NCBI GenBank assembly: GCA_934718275.1
Contig: CAKUZD010000008.1
Location: 3,180-67,179, forward strand
Reading direction: 5' to 3'
DNA from: an uncultured Candidatus Melainabacteria bacterium
GTDB lineage: Bacteria > Cyanobacteriota > Vampirovibrionia > Gastranaerophilales > Gastranaerophilaceae
Length of the DNA stretch: 64,000 nucleotides
Under the pieces are notes generated by a model. That model ran no database searches. It was not told where the DNA came from and saw only the letters and a list, made by a program, of their open reading frames with translations. Numbering within the stretch: position 1 is the stretch's first letter; each line of letters opens with the position of its first letter. Positions 16,242 to 24,491 of the stretch are shown piece by piece. A program made the translations under genes and the position numbers.

Positions 16242-16754
16242 ATGGAAAGTAAGCAAGATTTACGAATAAAAGCTAAGAGTATAAGAAAAACATTAGCAAT
16301 TGAGGAAAGAAGTCGATTGGCGGTTGAGTTAATTCGACAAAATTCTGTGTATGCATCTGCTGAAAATGTAATGTTTTACTATCCGATGAAATATGAATTA
16401 AATTTATTGGATTTGTTAAATGATGATAAAAAATTTTATCTTCCCAAAGTATGTGCAAAAAAACTATTAATTTGTCCTTTTCAAAGAGGGGATAGATTGA
16501 TAAAATCAGTTTTTAATGTGTGTGAGCCTTGTTCAAATCCAATTGATTTAAAAGAGTTGGATTTGGTTATTGTTCCTGCTTTAATGGCTGACGGTTTTGG
16601 CTATAGGCTTGGGTATGGTGGTGGTTTTTATGATAGGTTTTTAGCTGAAAATATCAAAATAAAAACATTATTACCGATTGTAAAAGAACTTTTTGTTAAA
16701 GAATTACCTCATGAAAGATTTGATAAAAAAATTGACGAGATAATTGTTGTATAA
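16242..16754 (+). CDS. 5-formyltetrahydrofolate cyclo-ligase family protein
   Basis: Enzymes of this family convert 5-formyl-THF to 5,10-methenyl-THF with ATP. The 170-residue product is slightly short but shows the family layout: an N-terminal helix (KQDLRIKAKSIRKTLAIEE), a central ELNLLDLL, and the diagnostic LVIVPALMADGFGYRLGYGG followed by GFYDRFL near residues 105-130. A few family members have other roles, so exact activity is inferred. It is followed by a hairpin shared with the convergent gene at 16830. Confidence 0.88.
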   Translation: MESKQDLRIKAKSIRKTLAIEERSRLAVELIRQNSVYASAENVMFYYPMKYELNLLDLLNDDKKFYLPKVCAKKLLICPFQRGDRLIKSVFNVCEPCSNPIDLKELDLVIVPALMADGFGYRLGYGGGFYDRFLAENIKIKTLLPIVKELFVKELPHERFDKKIDEIIVV

Positions 16755-16762
16755 AAATGAAA

Positions 16763-16790
16763 AAAGGATTCGCAAATCAGCGAACCCTTT
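16763..16790 (-). terminator. Terminator between the 5-FCL gene and the gene at 16830
   Basis: AAAGGATTCGC pairs with GCGAACCCTTT (one mismatch) around AAATCA. The T-run is on the minus-strand side, so it best serves the gene at 16830-17351. Confidence 0.75.
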
Positions 16791-16829
16791 ACAGGTTAGT
16801 TAAGGATAGGATTAATTATAGGTAAATTT

Positions 16830-17351
16830 CTAAGCTACGTAATTAGGTTTCCATTGTTCAACGGCTTTATCTTCACCTTGTTTACAAGCTTCAAGTTCTT
16901 GATCAAGTAATTTTAATTGCGTTTCCAATTTCATTTTTTCGGCTTGGATTTGTTTTTCCTGTTCATTAAGAAGTTTTGCTTCTTGTTTGCCGATTTGTTC
17001 TCGTTGTTGATCATAAAGATTTTTAAATATCCAATTCTGATACATAGCTTGCATATTTGGATCTTGCATTTGTTGCATTTGCATAGCAATTTGTGGTTGC
17101 ATCAATTGCATTTGTTGACCAGCACCGAATAATGCAGCGTTGTGGGCGTACTGCATGTACATTAATTGTCTACCGAACATTGACCCCGGAGTATTCATCA
17201 TATCGCTCATTGAAACTGAACCATCTCCGATGTTTGCTGCATATTGTTGCAAATCCGAGAGCTTTCTGGTCAAGTTCATTAAACGATAGTTTAAATCACT
17301 TTTCCGTTGCATAATGTCTAATTTTCGGTACGCGAAAATCAATAATGACAT
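16830..17351 (-). CDS. Met/Gln-rich coiled-coil hypothetical protein
   Basis: The 173-residue product has an N-terminal helical region (LNYRLMNLTRKLSDLQQYAA), a Met/Gln-rich middle (a run of MQ repeats around residues 80-105) and a Lys/Glu/Gln C-terminal helix containing EKMKLETQLKLLDQELEA. The end resembles the protein at 42137 (EKNNLETQL), so the two may be distant relatives. The start at 17351 follows AAAGGTAGGAAAGTAAA. There is no signal peptide. Function unknown. Confidence 0.65.
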   Translation of the reverse strand: MSLLIFAYRKLDIMQRKSDLNYRLMNLTRKLSDLQQYAANIGDGSVSMSDMMNTPGSMFGRQLMYMQYAHNAALFGAGQQMQLMQPQIAMQMQQMQDPNMQAMYQNWIFKNLYDQQREQIGKQEAKLLNEQEKQIQAEKMKLETQLKLLDQELEACKQGEDKAVEQWKPNYVA

Positions 17352-17411
17352 TTTACTTTCCTACCTTTTCTAACTTTAATAACTAACCTTTTTTATAACC
17401 TACATTTATAT

Positions 17412-17445
17412 AAAAACATGCAACTCCTTAGAATTGCATGTTTTT
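17412..17445 (-). terminator. Rho-independent terminator of clpP
   Basis: AAAAACATGCAA and TTGCATGTTTTT pair perfectly around a ten-base loop. It lies just 3' of clpP on the minus strand and is symmetric enough to work both ways. Confidence 0.85.
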
Positions 17446-17473
17446 CGAGGTTTTATTAAGTTATGTTACAAGG

Positions 17474-18088
17474 CTATTTTTTGTCTCTTGTAACAACTTT
17501 ATCAATAAGCCCGTATTCCAAAGCTTCTTGTGCTGTTAAGAAGTGATCGCGTTCACAATCTTCCTTAACTTTTTCAATTGGTTGACCGGAGTTTTCTGCA
17601 ATAATTCCGATTAACATATCTTTCATACGTAGAATTTCTTTAGCTTCAATTTCGATATCGGTAGCTTGACCTTTTGCTCCACCAAGAGGTTGGTGAATCA
17701 TTACTCTTGAGTTTGGAAGTGCTAATCTTTTCCCTTTTGCACCGGAACAAAGCAAGAATGCTCCCATTGATGCTGCATCTCCAAGACAAATTGTAGATAC
17801 ATCTGATTTGATAAGTTGCATTGTATCATAAATAGCCATACCTGCAGTGATTACACCTCCAGGGCTGTTTATGTAAAGCATAATGTCTTTTTCAGAATTT
17901 TCACTATCTAATAGTAATAACTGTGCAACAACAGAGTTTGCAACTTCGTCATCAATTTCTGTTCCCAAAAATATAATTCTTTCTCTCAAAAGTCTTGAGA
18001 AAATATCAAATGAGCGTTCTCCTCGAGAAGAAGCTTCAATAACAGTAGGCACGTAGCCCATTATTTTCATATAAGTTTGTTGATCCAT
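17474..18088 (-). CDS. clpP: ATP-dependent Clp protease proteolytic subunit
   Basis: ClpP is the serine protease chamber that works with the unfoldases ClpX and ClpA/C. The 204-residue length is normal. The Ser and His catalytic motifs are both visible (GDAASMGAFLL, then NSRVMIHQPLGG), with the substrate groove segment INSPGGVITAGMAIYDTMQ. It starts after AGGAGAGAAAG. Neither tig nor clpX is adjacent, so it is transcribed alone here. Confidence 0.98.
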   Translation of the reverse strand: MDQQTYMKIMGYVPTVIEASSRGERSFDIFSRLLRERIIFLGTEIDDEVANSVVAQLLLLDSENSEKDIMLYINSPGGVITAGMAIYDTMQLIKSDVSTICLGDAASMGAFLLCSGAKGKRLALPNSRVMIHQPLGGAKGQATDIEIEAKEILRMKDMLIGIIAENSGQPIEKVKEDCERDHFLTAQEALEYGLIDKVVTRDKK

Positions 18089-18165
18089 CTTTCTCTCCTA
18101 TATAATAAATATATTATATAATAAACATGTAAAAAATACTAATAGGTCAGAAATAGTATTTTATC

Positions 18166-18194
18166 TTGAAAATCTTTGTAAAATATGCCATAAT
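18166..18194 (+). promoter_or_regulatory. Promoter of poly-G locus 2
   Basis: TTGAAA at 18166-18171, a 17-base spacer and CATAAT at 18189-18194 precede the ATG at 18227, which has the Shine-Dalgarno AAAGAGAGG. The signals belong to the leader ATG, not to the start further down at 18304. Confidence 0.5.
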
Positions 18195-18226
18195 ATAAAA
18201 TGTAACATTTAAAAAGAGAGGATTTT

Positions 18227-18280
18227 ATGGAAAGGAAAGAATTAGAGTTTGTTTTCGGGGGGGGGGCAATCGCTGTATAA
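18227..18280 (+). CDS. Leader ORF with poly-G tract, locus 2 (out-of-frame 5' end of prepilin 2)
   Basis: As written the frame encodes MERKELEFVFGGGAIAV and stops at 18278-18280. Ten codons precede ten G (18257-18266). One extra G removes the stop: the frame then runs through NRCITSHNKGFGLFG without interruption into the prepilin frame at 18304 and on to 19098, giving one 290-residue protein. Nine G closes the frame at a different stop. This leader is therefore best read as the true 5' end of prepilin 2 in a switched-off state, or as a site of transcriptional slippage. Confidence 0.7.
   Translation: MERKELEFVFGGGAIAV
18257..18266 (+). repeat. G10 homopolymer tract, locus 2
   Basis: Ten G flanked by TC and CAATC, starting exactly 30 bases after the A of the leader ATG, as at locus 1. 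Its length decides whether leader and prepilin 2 are in frame: 11 or 8 would be open, 10 and 9 are closed. Confidence 0.92.
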
Positions 18281-18303
18281 CCTCTCATAATAAGGGTTTT
18301 GGG

Positions 18304-19098
18304 TTGTTTGGAATGCAAAAACAACACTTGTTTTTGCGCTATAAAGAGCGTAAATTCGCATTTACATTAGCAGAAGTTTTGATAACATTAGGTATTATTG
18401 GTGTTGTCGCAGCTATGACTATGCCAGCCTTAATACATAGTTATCAACAAAAGGTTTTGCAAGTTCAGTTTAAGAAATTTTACGCAACATTTTCTAATGC
18501 TATAAAATACGTACAAGCCACAAATGGGGCACCTATGGGTTGCTATTATTGGGATGTAAATCCTTATGCATCAAATCCTGATAAGTGTGCTAGTCGAAAT
18601 GATTATGGAACATGTACAAGTTGGACATTGAGTGATGGGTCGCCATTACCTAGAGATTATAATGGTGATTTGTCAGATTGTATACAATTTGGAGAAAGTT
18701 TAATGAAAGCATTAAATACAATAAAATTTTGTGAAAGTAATGCATTGGCAAACGGTTGTCTAACAGACAAACATCGCGGGCTTGATAAAGTAAAAAAAGA
18801 CCAAAATCCGGAAAATGAGTATGACCCCAATACAACTTTTAGTGACAGTCCTATGAAAAATAGATATCCTGCATTTGTAACAGCAGACGGTACAATATAT
18901 GTAAGATATGCTTACATGTCAGCTAATCCGCTATTTTGGGTTGATATAAATGGGGCAAAGGCGCCAAATAAATATGGATATGATATATTTATGTTTAAAA
19001 TGGTTGGAAATACCACAGATGGCGTTACAAGGATTATACAAGCTAATGGTACAATTGAAAAAGGAGGAAAAACATTTAATGAAATGTTGAAGAAATAA
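18304..19098 (+). CDS. Type IV prepilin-like protein 2
   Basis: From TTG 18304 the frame gives 264 residues; ATG 18313 is an alternative, but neither has a convincing Shine-Dalgarno. The intended start is probably the leader ATG at 18227 after a one-base shift. The cleavage region is RKFA-FTLAEV, with Ala instead of Gly at -1, followed by LITLGIIGVVAAMTMPALIHSYQQK. The globular part has cysteines in CASRNDYGTC, the shared WVDINGAKAPNKYGYDIFMF motif and a short basic C-terminus. The dispersed repeats and a terminator follow. Confidence 0.82.
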   Translation: MFGMQKQHLFLRYKERKFAFTLAEVLITLGIIGVVAAMTMPALIHSYQQKVLQVQFKKFYATFSNAIKYVQATNGAPMGCYYWDVNPYASNPDKCASRNDYGTCTSWTLSDGSPLPRDYNGDLSDCIQFGESLMKALNTIKFCESNALANGCLTDKHRGLDKVKKDQNPENEYDPNTTFSDSPMKNRYPAFVTADGTIYVRYAYMSANPLFWVDINGAKAPNKYGYDIFMFKMVGNTTDGVTRIIQANGTIEKGGKTFNEMLKK

Positions 19099-19136
19099 CA
19101 ATTTACTCCTCATATTGGGGTGCATGGTTGGTTAGC

Positions 19137-19238
19137 AGATTCTTCGCTCCGCTCAGAATGATCGAGTCTATTGTATTCAGAATGACAGAAATTATTGTTA
19201 GCTCTCAATGACAGAGGGTGTCACCTTGAACTTAATTC
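19137..19238 (+). repeat. Dispersed intergenic repeat cluster
   Basis: The element AGATTCTTCGCTCCGCTCAG with AATGAT at 19137-19162 is followed by ATTCAGAATGACAG and by TGTCACCTTGAACTTAATTC, all pieces seen in other intergenic copies in this window. Confidence 0.7.
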
Positions 19239-19283
19239 AAAAAAAGATATGGTAGGATATTTATCCAACCATATCTTTTTTTA
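19239..19283. terminator. Bidirectional terminator between prepilin 2 and the gene at 19318
   Basis: AAAGATATGGTAGGAT pairs with ATCCAACCATATCTTT around ATTT, with A-runs and T-runs on the two sides. Confidence 0.88.
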
Positions 19284-19317
19284 GTGACAGTTTAAAACTA
19301 GTTTCAAATTTTTTAAA

Positions 19318-20295
19318 TTATGCTTTTTTAGTTTCCGGATTTTGTTCTGCCTTTGCTTTTTTGTTAGAAAGGTATTTTTCACATAACCAATTTGCAGGTT
19401 TTGTAACTACTACCGGAACAAAAAATCTGTATATAAATCCGAATACAAGCATTGTTCTCAATAAGCCCATCCCTTTAATCCTGTCTGATAGTTCAGAAGA
19501 AAGTTTAGGCATTGATTTAGCTTCAACTAGTTTGTCAATATATTTATTTAAATTAAGTTTATCTACTGATTTAACTACATCGTCAGCATCTTCAATAGCT
19601 CCTTTAACGGCATGTTCAAGGTATTCGGTGCAGCCTTTGTAACCATTTTCACCTTTTTTAGGCATACCCATTGATTTTTTTACTTCTTCTGCAATTTTAT
19701 TAACATCCGCTTTTGGATCTTGTTTCAATTTTTTGTTGATTTCTTCAATACCTTCATTGATTTTTTTGAAGTTTGTATGGAATTTTTCATCATTAATTTG
19801 AAGGCCAACGTATTTTGCTGTTACGTTTTCCCACCATTTTTTCAAATATTTATCAAGTGAATAAGCGCCTGCTGTTGATATTACAAATGTCAAACCTTGG
19901 TTTACAGCAAGTGTTTTCTTTCTATCTTTATCTAATTTATCGTTAGTCAAAGTTTTTTCCATATACAAACCGCTTGTAATCAATGATCCTGTTGTCAAAC
20001 AGTGTTGGAACAAATTGTTACTATTTTTTAATTTGTCCGCAACATAGTTCATTGGCTTACTGTCAACAATCTTTGCGCTAAAATGTTTTGCTACTGCATC
20101 AGTACATTTGTCATAAAAATCAGAAAACGGTTTAAATATACCTGAATTTTCTTTTGCTGTATTAACTGCTGCTTGTGCAGCTTGTGATGTTACGTTTGCA
20201 GTAAAACTTTGTTGTCTAAAGTTATTATTTCTGTTATTTGTATTGAACTTGTGCTGTTGATTATATGAATTGAAAGTGTTTAATGTTACGTTCAT
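19318..20295 (-). CDS. Lineage-specific membrane protein B of an overlapping pair
   Basis: The 325-residue product has an Asn/Gln-rich N-terminus with the short motif QQSFTANV. It has three hydrophobic segments (about residues 95-112, 130-150 and 275-305, the last being LLRTMLVFGFIYRFFVPVVV), a charged helical region between them and a Lys-rich tail. Its start codon shares one base with the stop of the upstream gene (TAATG), so the two are translationally coupled. Both proteins have the same plan and size, and are probably distant paralogues acting together. No known family was recognised. Confidence 0.75.
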   Translation of the reverse strand: MNVTLNTFNSYNQQHKFNTNNRNNNFRQQSFTANVTSQAAQAAVNTAKENSGIFKPFSDFYDKCTDAVAKHFSAKIVDSKPMNYVADKLKNSNNLFQHCLTTGSLITSGLYMEKTLTNDKLDKDRKKTLAVNQGLTFVISTAGAYSLDKYLKKWWENVTAKYVGLQINDEKFHTNFKKINEGIEEINKKLKQDPKADVNKIAEEVKKSMGMPKKGENGYKGCTEYLEHAVKGAIEDADDVVKSVDKLNLNKYIDKLVEAKSMPKLSSELSDRIKGMGLLRTMLVFGFIYRFFVPVVVTKPANWLCEKYLSNKKAKAEQNPETKKA

Positions 20296-21167
20296 TATTG
20301 AACACCTCCTTTCATTTGTTGGAATACCGGTTTGTTTACAAAATCCATTGGAGGTTGTTGTTGCATATTATTTGTTTCCTTTGGAGGTTCAGATTGTGCT
20401 ACTTTCTTTTTCTTTTCTACTCCGAAAACGTATTTCAAAATAGGTGGAATTAACGCGATTGTGAGTATTGATCTTGGAATAGCAATAACAAAATCAGGAA
20501 TGTTTTTAGAAAGAGTTTCAAGTGCAGCTCTATGACGTTTTACTGCTTTATAAGCTTCTTTAGCAGCTTTATCTTTAATTACTCCTGTAATTTTATCCCT
20601 ATCTGTTGCAGCTTTTTCAAGCCTCTTTTCTTTTTCAAGTAATTCAACCAATTTTTTACTGAAGATTTTTGATTTTCCTTGAGAATCTTTTATTATATTG
20701 CCATCTTTATCTTTTAAGTAACCACCACAACTAAACAGTTTTTTTACAGCTCCGTCAAGAGGGCTTGTAACAATAACTGAGGCAACAAAACCTAAAATAG
20801 CAGATGCCATTGAGTGACCCGATGCGTAAATTTTATCTTCTTTATCTTTCTTTCCTGGGAGAGCCATAATTGTTGCAGGTCTTAATACTCCTGCAAGACC
20901 TAAGGCAACAAGTGCACTAGTGGCTACGTTGTGGTCATTCGTATAGGTTAAAAGCTTATTGAACCATTTGCTTGTTAAGATGCCACCTTTTTTCATAGTA
21001 TTAACGGCAGTCTCACTCTTTCCCGTAAAACTGCCGTTAAAATCTGCATTATATCCTCTATTACTATAAGCTCCAATATTCTTCTCTCTAAAACTTTGAG
21101 GTTCCGAATGGAGCCTTGATGTACCCTGATTAAGGGTAATATCACGCTGTAATCTGCTAACTTTCAT
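20295..21167 (-). CDS. Lineage-specific membrane protein A of an overlapping pair
   Basis: The 290-residue product starts MKVSRLQRDITLNQGTSRLH and carries NADFNGSFTGK near residue 42, similar in position to SFTANV of its partner. Hydrophobic stretches lie at about 85-105, 120-140 and 220-245, separated by a Lys/Glu-rich helical part. It ends with a Pro/Gln-rich tail. The stop overlaps the start of the gene at 19318-20295 by one base. Position in the membrane and a joint function with the partner are inferred from the layout only. Confidence 0.75.
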   Translation of the reverse strand: MKVSRLQRDITLNQGTSRLHSEPQSFREKNIGAYSNRGYNADFNGSFTGKSETAVNTMKKGGILTSKWFNKLLTYTNDHNVATSALVALGLAGVLRPATIMALPGKKDKEDKIYASGHSMASAILGFVASVIVTSPLDGAVKKLFSCGGYLKDKDGNIIKDSQGKSKIFSKKLVELLEKEKRLEKAATDRDKITGVIKDKAAKEAYKAVKRHRAALETLSKNIPDFVIAIPRSILTIALIPPILKYVFGVEKKKKVAQSEPPKETNNMQQQPPMDFVNKPVFQQMKGGVQ

Positions 21168-21344
21168 TTTTTCACCAAATAATTAAATGTATCTACATTC
21201 ATTTTAAAACAAAGGAAAAATTTTTTTGCTACATGCTTAAAAAATGTTTACAATTAATTTTTTTAATGAATAAGAACTCCATATTGCTCTATTGGCTTAT
21301 AATTTTATTGCCATATAGTCCTATAGCCTTATCGCTTTTTTAAC

Positions 21345-22175
21345 TTACATATCTAAAGCTAAGTCTAACGTTGGTGCTTTCGCAACAATTGCGCTTGAAG
21401 AAATTATGTCTACTCCGGTCGATGCAATTGTGTTTACTGTTGAAAGGTTTACATTTCCGCTGGCTTCTACAATTGCTTGGTGATTAATTAATTCAACAGC
21501 TTTTTTCATTGTTTCTATAGGCATATTATCAAGCATAATTATGTCTGCTTTAACATTAACAGCTTCTTTAACTTGTTCTAATGTGTCACATTCAACTTCG
21601 ATTTTATGTGCATGAGAAATATTATTTCTTAGTTTGTTTACTGCATTTGTTAAAGAGCCGGCTAGTCTTATGTGATTATCTTTAATCATGGCGCAATCAG
21701 ACAAATTAAATCTGTGAAGTGCGCCGCCTCCAATTTTTACTGAATATTTTTCAAATGCTCGGAAATTTGGAGTTGTCTTTCTGGTATCAACTATTTGGGC
21801 TGTATAAGGAGCAATTGCTTCTTGGTATTTTCTTGTTTCGGTCGCAATTCCTGACATTCTTTGGATATAGTTAAGGGAAACTCTTTCTCCCATTAATAAG
21901 TCTTTTGCAGGACCTTCTATGTCGGCAATTTTGTCGCCTTTTTTTATTGTATCCCCATCTTTAAAATAAAATTTTATTTTAACATCGTCTGAAAGAACAT
22001 CGAAAACTGTTTTGAAAACCTCGCAACCGCAAAGAACTCCTTCACTTCTAGTATTTAATTCAGCTTTCAAAAAATCATTCTCTCCGGCTAAATTTTCAGT
22101 TGTAATATCTCCATAGCCGATGTCTTCCATTAGTGCTGATTTTACATGGTCTCTTACATAAAATTTACTTAACAT
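21345..22175 (-). CDS. nadC: Nicotinate-nucleotide pyrophosphorylase (quinolinate phosphoribosyltransferase)
   Basis: NadC makes nicotinate mononucleotide from quinolinate and PRPP. The 276-residue product shows the N-terminal open-faced sandwich (ALMEDIGYGDITTENL), the QRMSGIAT segment, the substrate-binding DTRKTTPNFR followed by KIGGGALHRFNLSD, and the barrel residues IKDNHI, VECDT and IMLDN. Its start lies 11 bases inside the end of nadB, so the two are co-expressed. nadA, the third enzyme of this route, is not in the window. Confidence 0.97.
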   Translation of the reverse strand: MLSKFYVRDHVKSALMEDIGYGDITTENLAGENDFLKAELNTRSEGVLCGCEVFKTVFDVLSDDVKIKFYFKDGDTIKKGDKIADIEGPAKDLLMGERVSLNYIQRMSGIATETRKYQEAIAPYTAQIVDTRKTTPNFRAFEKYSVKIGGGALHRFNLSDCAMIKDNHIRLAGSLTNAVNKLRNNISHAHKIEVECDTLEQVKEAVNVKADIIMLDNMPIETMKKAVELINHQAIVEASGNVNLSTVNTIASTGVDIISSSAIVAKAPTLDLALDM

Positions 22176-23781
22176 AATCAGGTACCTTATCTTCTTTTGT
22201 TATAATACTGTGAACACATTCATCATTAGTTTGCGGAAAATCTGTTCTGTAATGAGCACCTCTTGATTCTTTTCGCATAAGAGCTGATTTTGTAATTAAT
22301 TCCGCAACAATTAACATATCACGAAGCTCATATTCTTCTCCGCTAATGCATTTGTGGGTTCTTGGGAATGCTTTTTTTAGTTCTTTTAGTTTAGATAATG
22401 CTGTGTTTAATGATTTTTCGTCTCTATAAATTCCAACATAATCCCACATTATATCTTTTAACTTCTTTTTCATTGATGGAATATCAAGTTCTTCGGTTAT
22501 ATTATCTTCATTGGTGTATTTATCAAGAATTGTTTTAATATTTTCATCAATTTGTTTTGGAGATTTTAGTTTTAGTGATTTAAGGTAGTCAGCTACAGAA
22601 TACGCACAAACTACGCATTCAAGAAGTGAATTACTGGCTAATCTGTTTCCCCCATGAAGTCCTGTTGAAGAAACCTCTCCAATTGCGTATAGTCCGTTTA
22701 CAGATGTTTCTCCTCGTAAATTTGTTTTTATTCCTCCCATATAGTAGTGTGCTGCAGGTGCTACCGGAATAAAGTCGTGGGCAATATCAATTCCGTTTTC
22801 AAGGCATTTTTTAGAAATATTCGGAAAACGTTTCGCAAGTTTTTTGCTATCAATGCATGTTGCATTCAAAAAAACATTATCAACTTTATTTTTAATCATT
22901 TCGTTAAAGTTTGCACGAGTTACAATATCTCTTGGTGCAAGTTCTTTTCTCTCGTCATATTTTTGCATGTATTCAATGCCGTCTGCATCACAAAGTTTAG
23001 CTCCCTCTCCTCGGACAGCTTCCGAAATTAAAAATCTGCTGTCTCCGCAATCTATAGCCAATGCGGTTGGGTGGAATTGTACAAATTCCATGTCCTGCAT
23101 AACAGCTCCTGCATTGTACGCAAGAGCGAACCCGTCTCCGGTTGCCCCTATCGGGTTGGTTGTGTATTTATATAATTGCCCTATTCCTCCTGTTGCAAGT
23201 ATGATTGCAGGGGAATAAATTGTTTCATATTCTTGTGTTTCATCATTGTAAACAAGAACCCCCTTACATTCATTGTTGCTAACTAAGAGTTCTATGGCAT
23301 CAGTATCTTCATAAATTTCTATATTTTTATTTTCTGCAACTTTTTTACAAAGAGATTGTTCTATCATTTTTCCGGTCGCATCTCCTCCGGAATGTAAAAT
23401 TCTTCTTACACTGTGTGCGGCTTCTTTTGTAAAACATAAGTTGTTATTTTCGTCTCTATCAAATTCAACACCAAATTTTAACAAGTCTTTTACTACAGCA
23501 TCAGAATGCTCTGAAATAAATTTTACGGTATTAAAATCACTTAATCCTGCACCAGCTTTTATAGTATCTGAAATGTGAGAAGCAGTTGTATCTGCTTTAT
23601 TTTCTTTCATAACAGCAACCATTCCGCCTTGCGCGTATCTGGAATTACTTTCTCCGAGTTTTGATTTTGTTATTAATAAAAGTCCGTCAGGCAAATCTAC
23701 TTGTTGTTCGATTTTTAGGGCTGCATACAATCCGGCAATCCCGCTTCCTATTATAACTGTTGAATAATTTGAATATTTCAT
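22165..23781 (-). CDS. nadB: L-aspartate oxidase
   Basis: NadB oxidises aspartate to iminoaspartate, the first step of de novo NAD synthesis. The 538-residue flavoprotein has the FAD Rossmann motif GSGIAGLYAAL near the N-terminus, the SRYAQGGMVAV and QFHPTAL blocks, the active-site region APAAHYYMGGI, and the FAD-binding GLHGGNRLASNSLLE. The C-terminal helical domain carries the ESRGAHYRTDFP motif shared with fumarate reductase/succinate dehydrogenase flavoproteins. It overlaps nadC. Together with nadE at 59 kb, the cell appears able to make NAD from aspartate. Confidence 0.97.
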   Translation of the reverse strand: MKYSNYSTVIIGSGIAGLYAALKIEQQVDLPDGLLLITKSKLGESNSRYAQGGMVAVMKENKADTTASHISDTIKAGAGLSDFNTVKFISEHSDAVVKDLLKFGVEFDRDENNNLCFTKEAAHSVRRILHSGGDATGKMIEQSLCKKVAENKNIEIYEDTDAIELLVSNNECKGVLVYNDETQEYETIYSPAIILATGGIGQLYKYTTNPIGATGDGFALAYNAGAVMQDMEFVQFHPTALAIDCGDSRFLISEAVRGEGAKLCDADGIEYMQKYDERKELAPRDIVTRANFNEMIKNKVDNVFLNATCIDSKKLAKRFPNISKKCLENGIDIAHDFIPVAPAAHYYMGGIKTNLRGETSVNGLYAIGEVSSTGLHGGNRLASNSLLECVVCAYSVADYLKSLKLKSPKQIDENIKTILDKYTNEDNITEELDIPSMKKKLKDIMWDYVGIYRDEKSLNTALSKLKELKKAFPRTHKCISGEEYELRDMLIVAELITKSALMRKESRGAHYRTDFPQTNDECVHSIITKEDKVPDYVK

Positions 23782-23924
23782 GTTTATTTACCTTATGTAT
23801 ATTTATCATTAATATAATAATCCAAAATATTCTATTTTGCTATTAATAAATATTAAGATTTAATTAAATATATAGCAAATTTATTTTTTATGAGTTTTGG
23901 AATAGCATATTATTAAGGGGGAAT

Positions 23925-24371
23925 ATGATGCAAGTAAATTCAAATTATAAATCGCAAACAACACGGTTTGGAATGGCTTTTCGCAGACCTGAGGGTCACA
24001 ATATGAGTAAATTGTCAGATTATTTAGGATTAGAGAATAAAATTAATCGCAAGGGGTTTGCGCAATATATAAGAGAAATGAAAAAATGCAAAAATTATGA
24101 TGTGGAGTTTTGGCCTGTAATAAATATTGTTAAAGTTATAGAAGCTAAAACAAATCAAGTTGTTGGATTATACCCCGGAAGTTCTGATGTTACCGGAATA
24201 GAACATTTGGGTGTCGCAAGATATCCTGCAAGAAGATTGTTTGCACAAATTTTTGACCCAAAACAATATCTTCCTTATAATTTTTTACAAGCAGCTAAAA
24301 GAGTAGAAAAATTGGAAGCTGAGGTCGCTGCAAAGAATACTGCTGCCAATTTTATTAATAAAACAATATAA
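23925..24371 (+). CDS. Hypothetical protein with N-terminal FGMAF motif
   Basis: The 148-residue product starts MMQVNSNYKSQTTRFGMAFR. No membrane segment is present. It has a mixed alpha/beta core (VEFWPVINIVKVIEAKTNQVVGLYPG) and a helical C-terminus (LQAAKRVEKLEAEVAAKN). The start follows AAGGGGGAATATG; the second Met is better spaced. It resembles other short lineage-specific proteins that begin with a Ser/Thr/Asn-rich tail and an F-G-x-A-F type motif, but I cannot name a family. It stands alone, with no terminator seen before the response regulator. Confidence 0.7.
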   Translation: MMQVNSNYKSQTTRFGMAFRRPEGHNMSKLSDYLGLENKINRKGFAQYIREMKKCKNYDVEFWPVINIVKVIEAKTNQVVGLYPGSSDVTGIEHLGVARYPARRLFAQIFDPKQYLPYNFLQAAKRVEKLEAEVAAKNTAANFINKTI

Positions 24372-24491
24372 AAAATATGAATATAAATAATATTTACAAA
24401 TTAACAAGTGATAATATTATCGTTCTTTTTCAATAATAAAGGGATTTATTAGTAGCCGAAAACTTTTATAAGTAGTATAGGGAGAAATACT

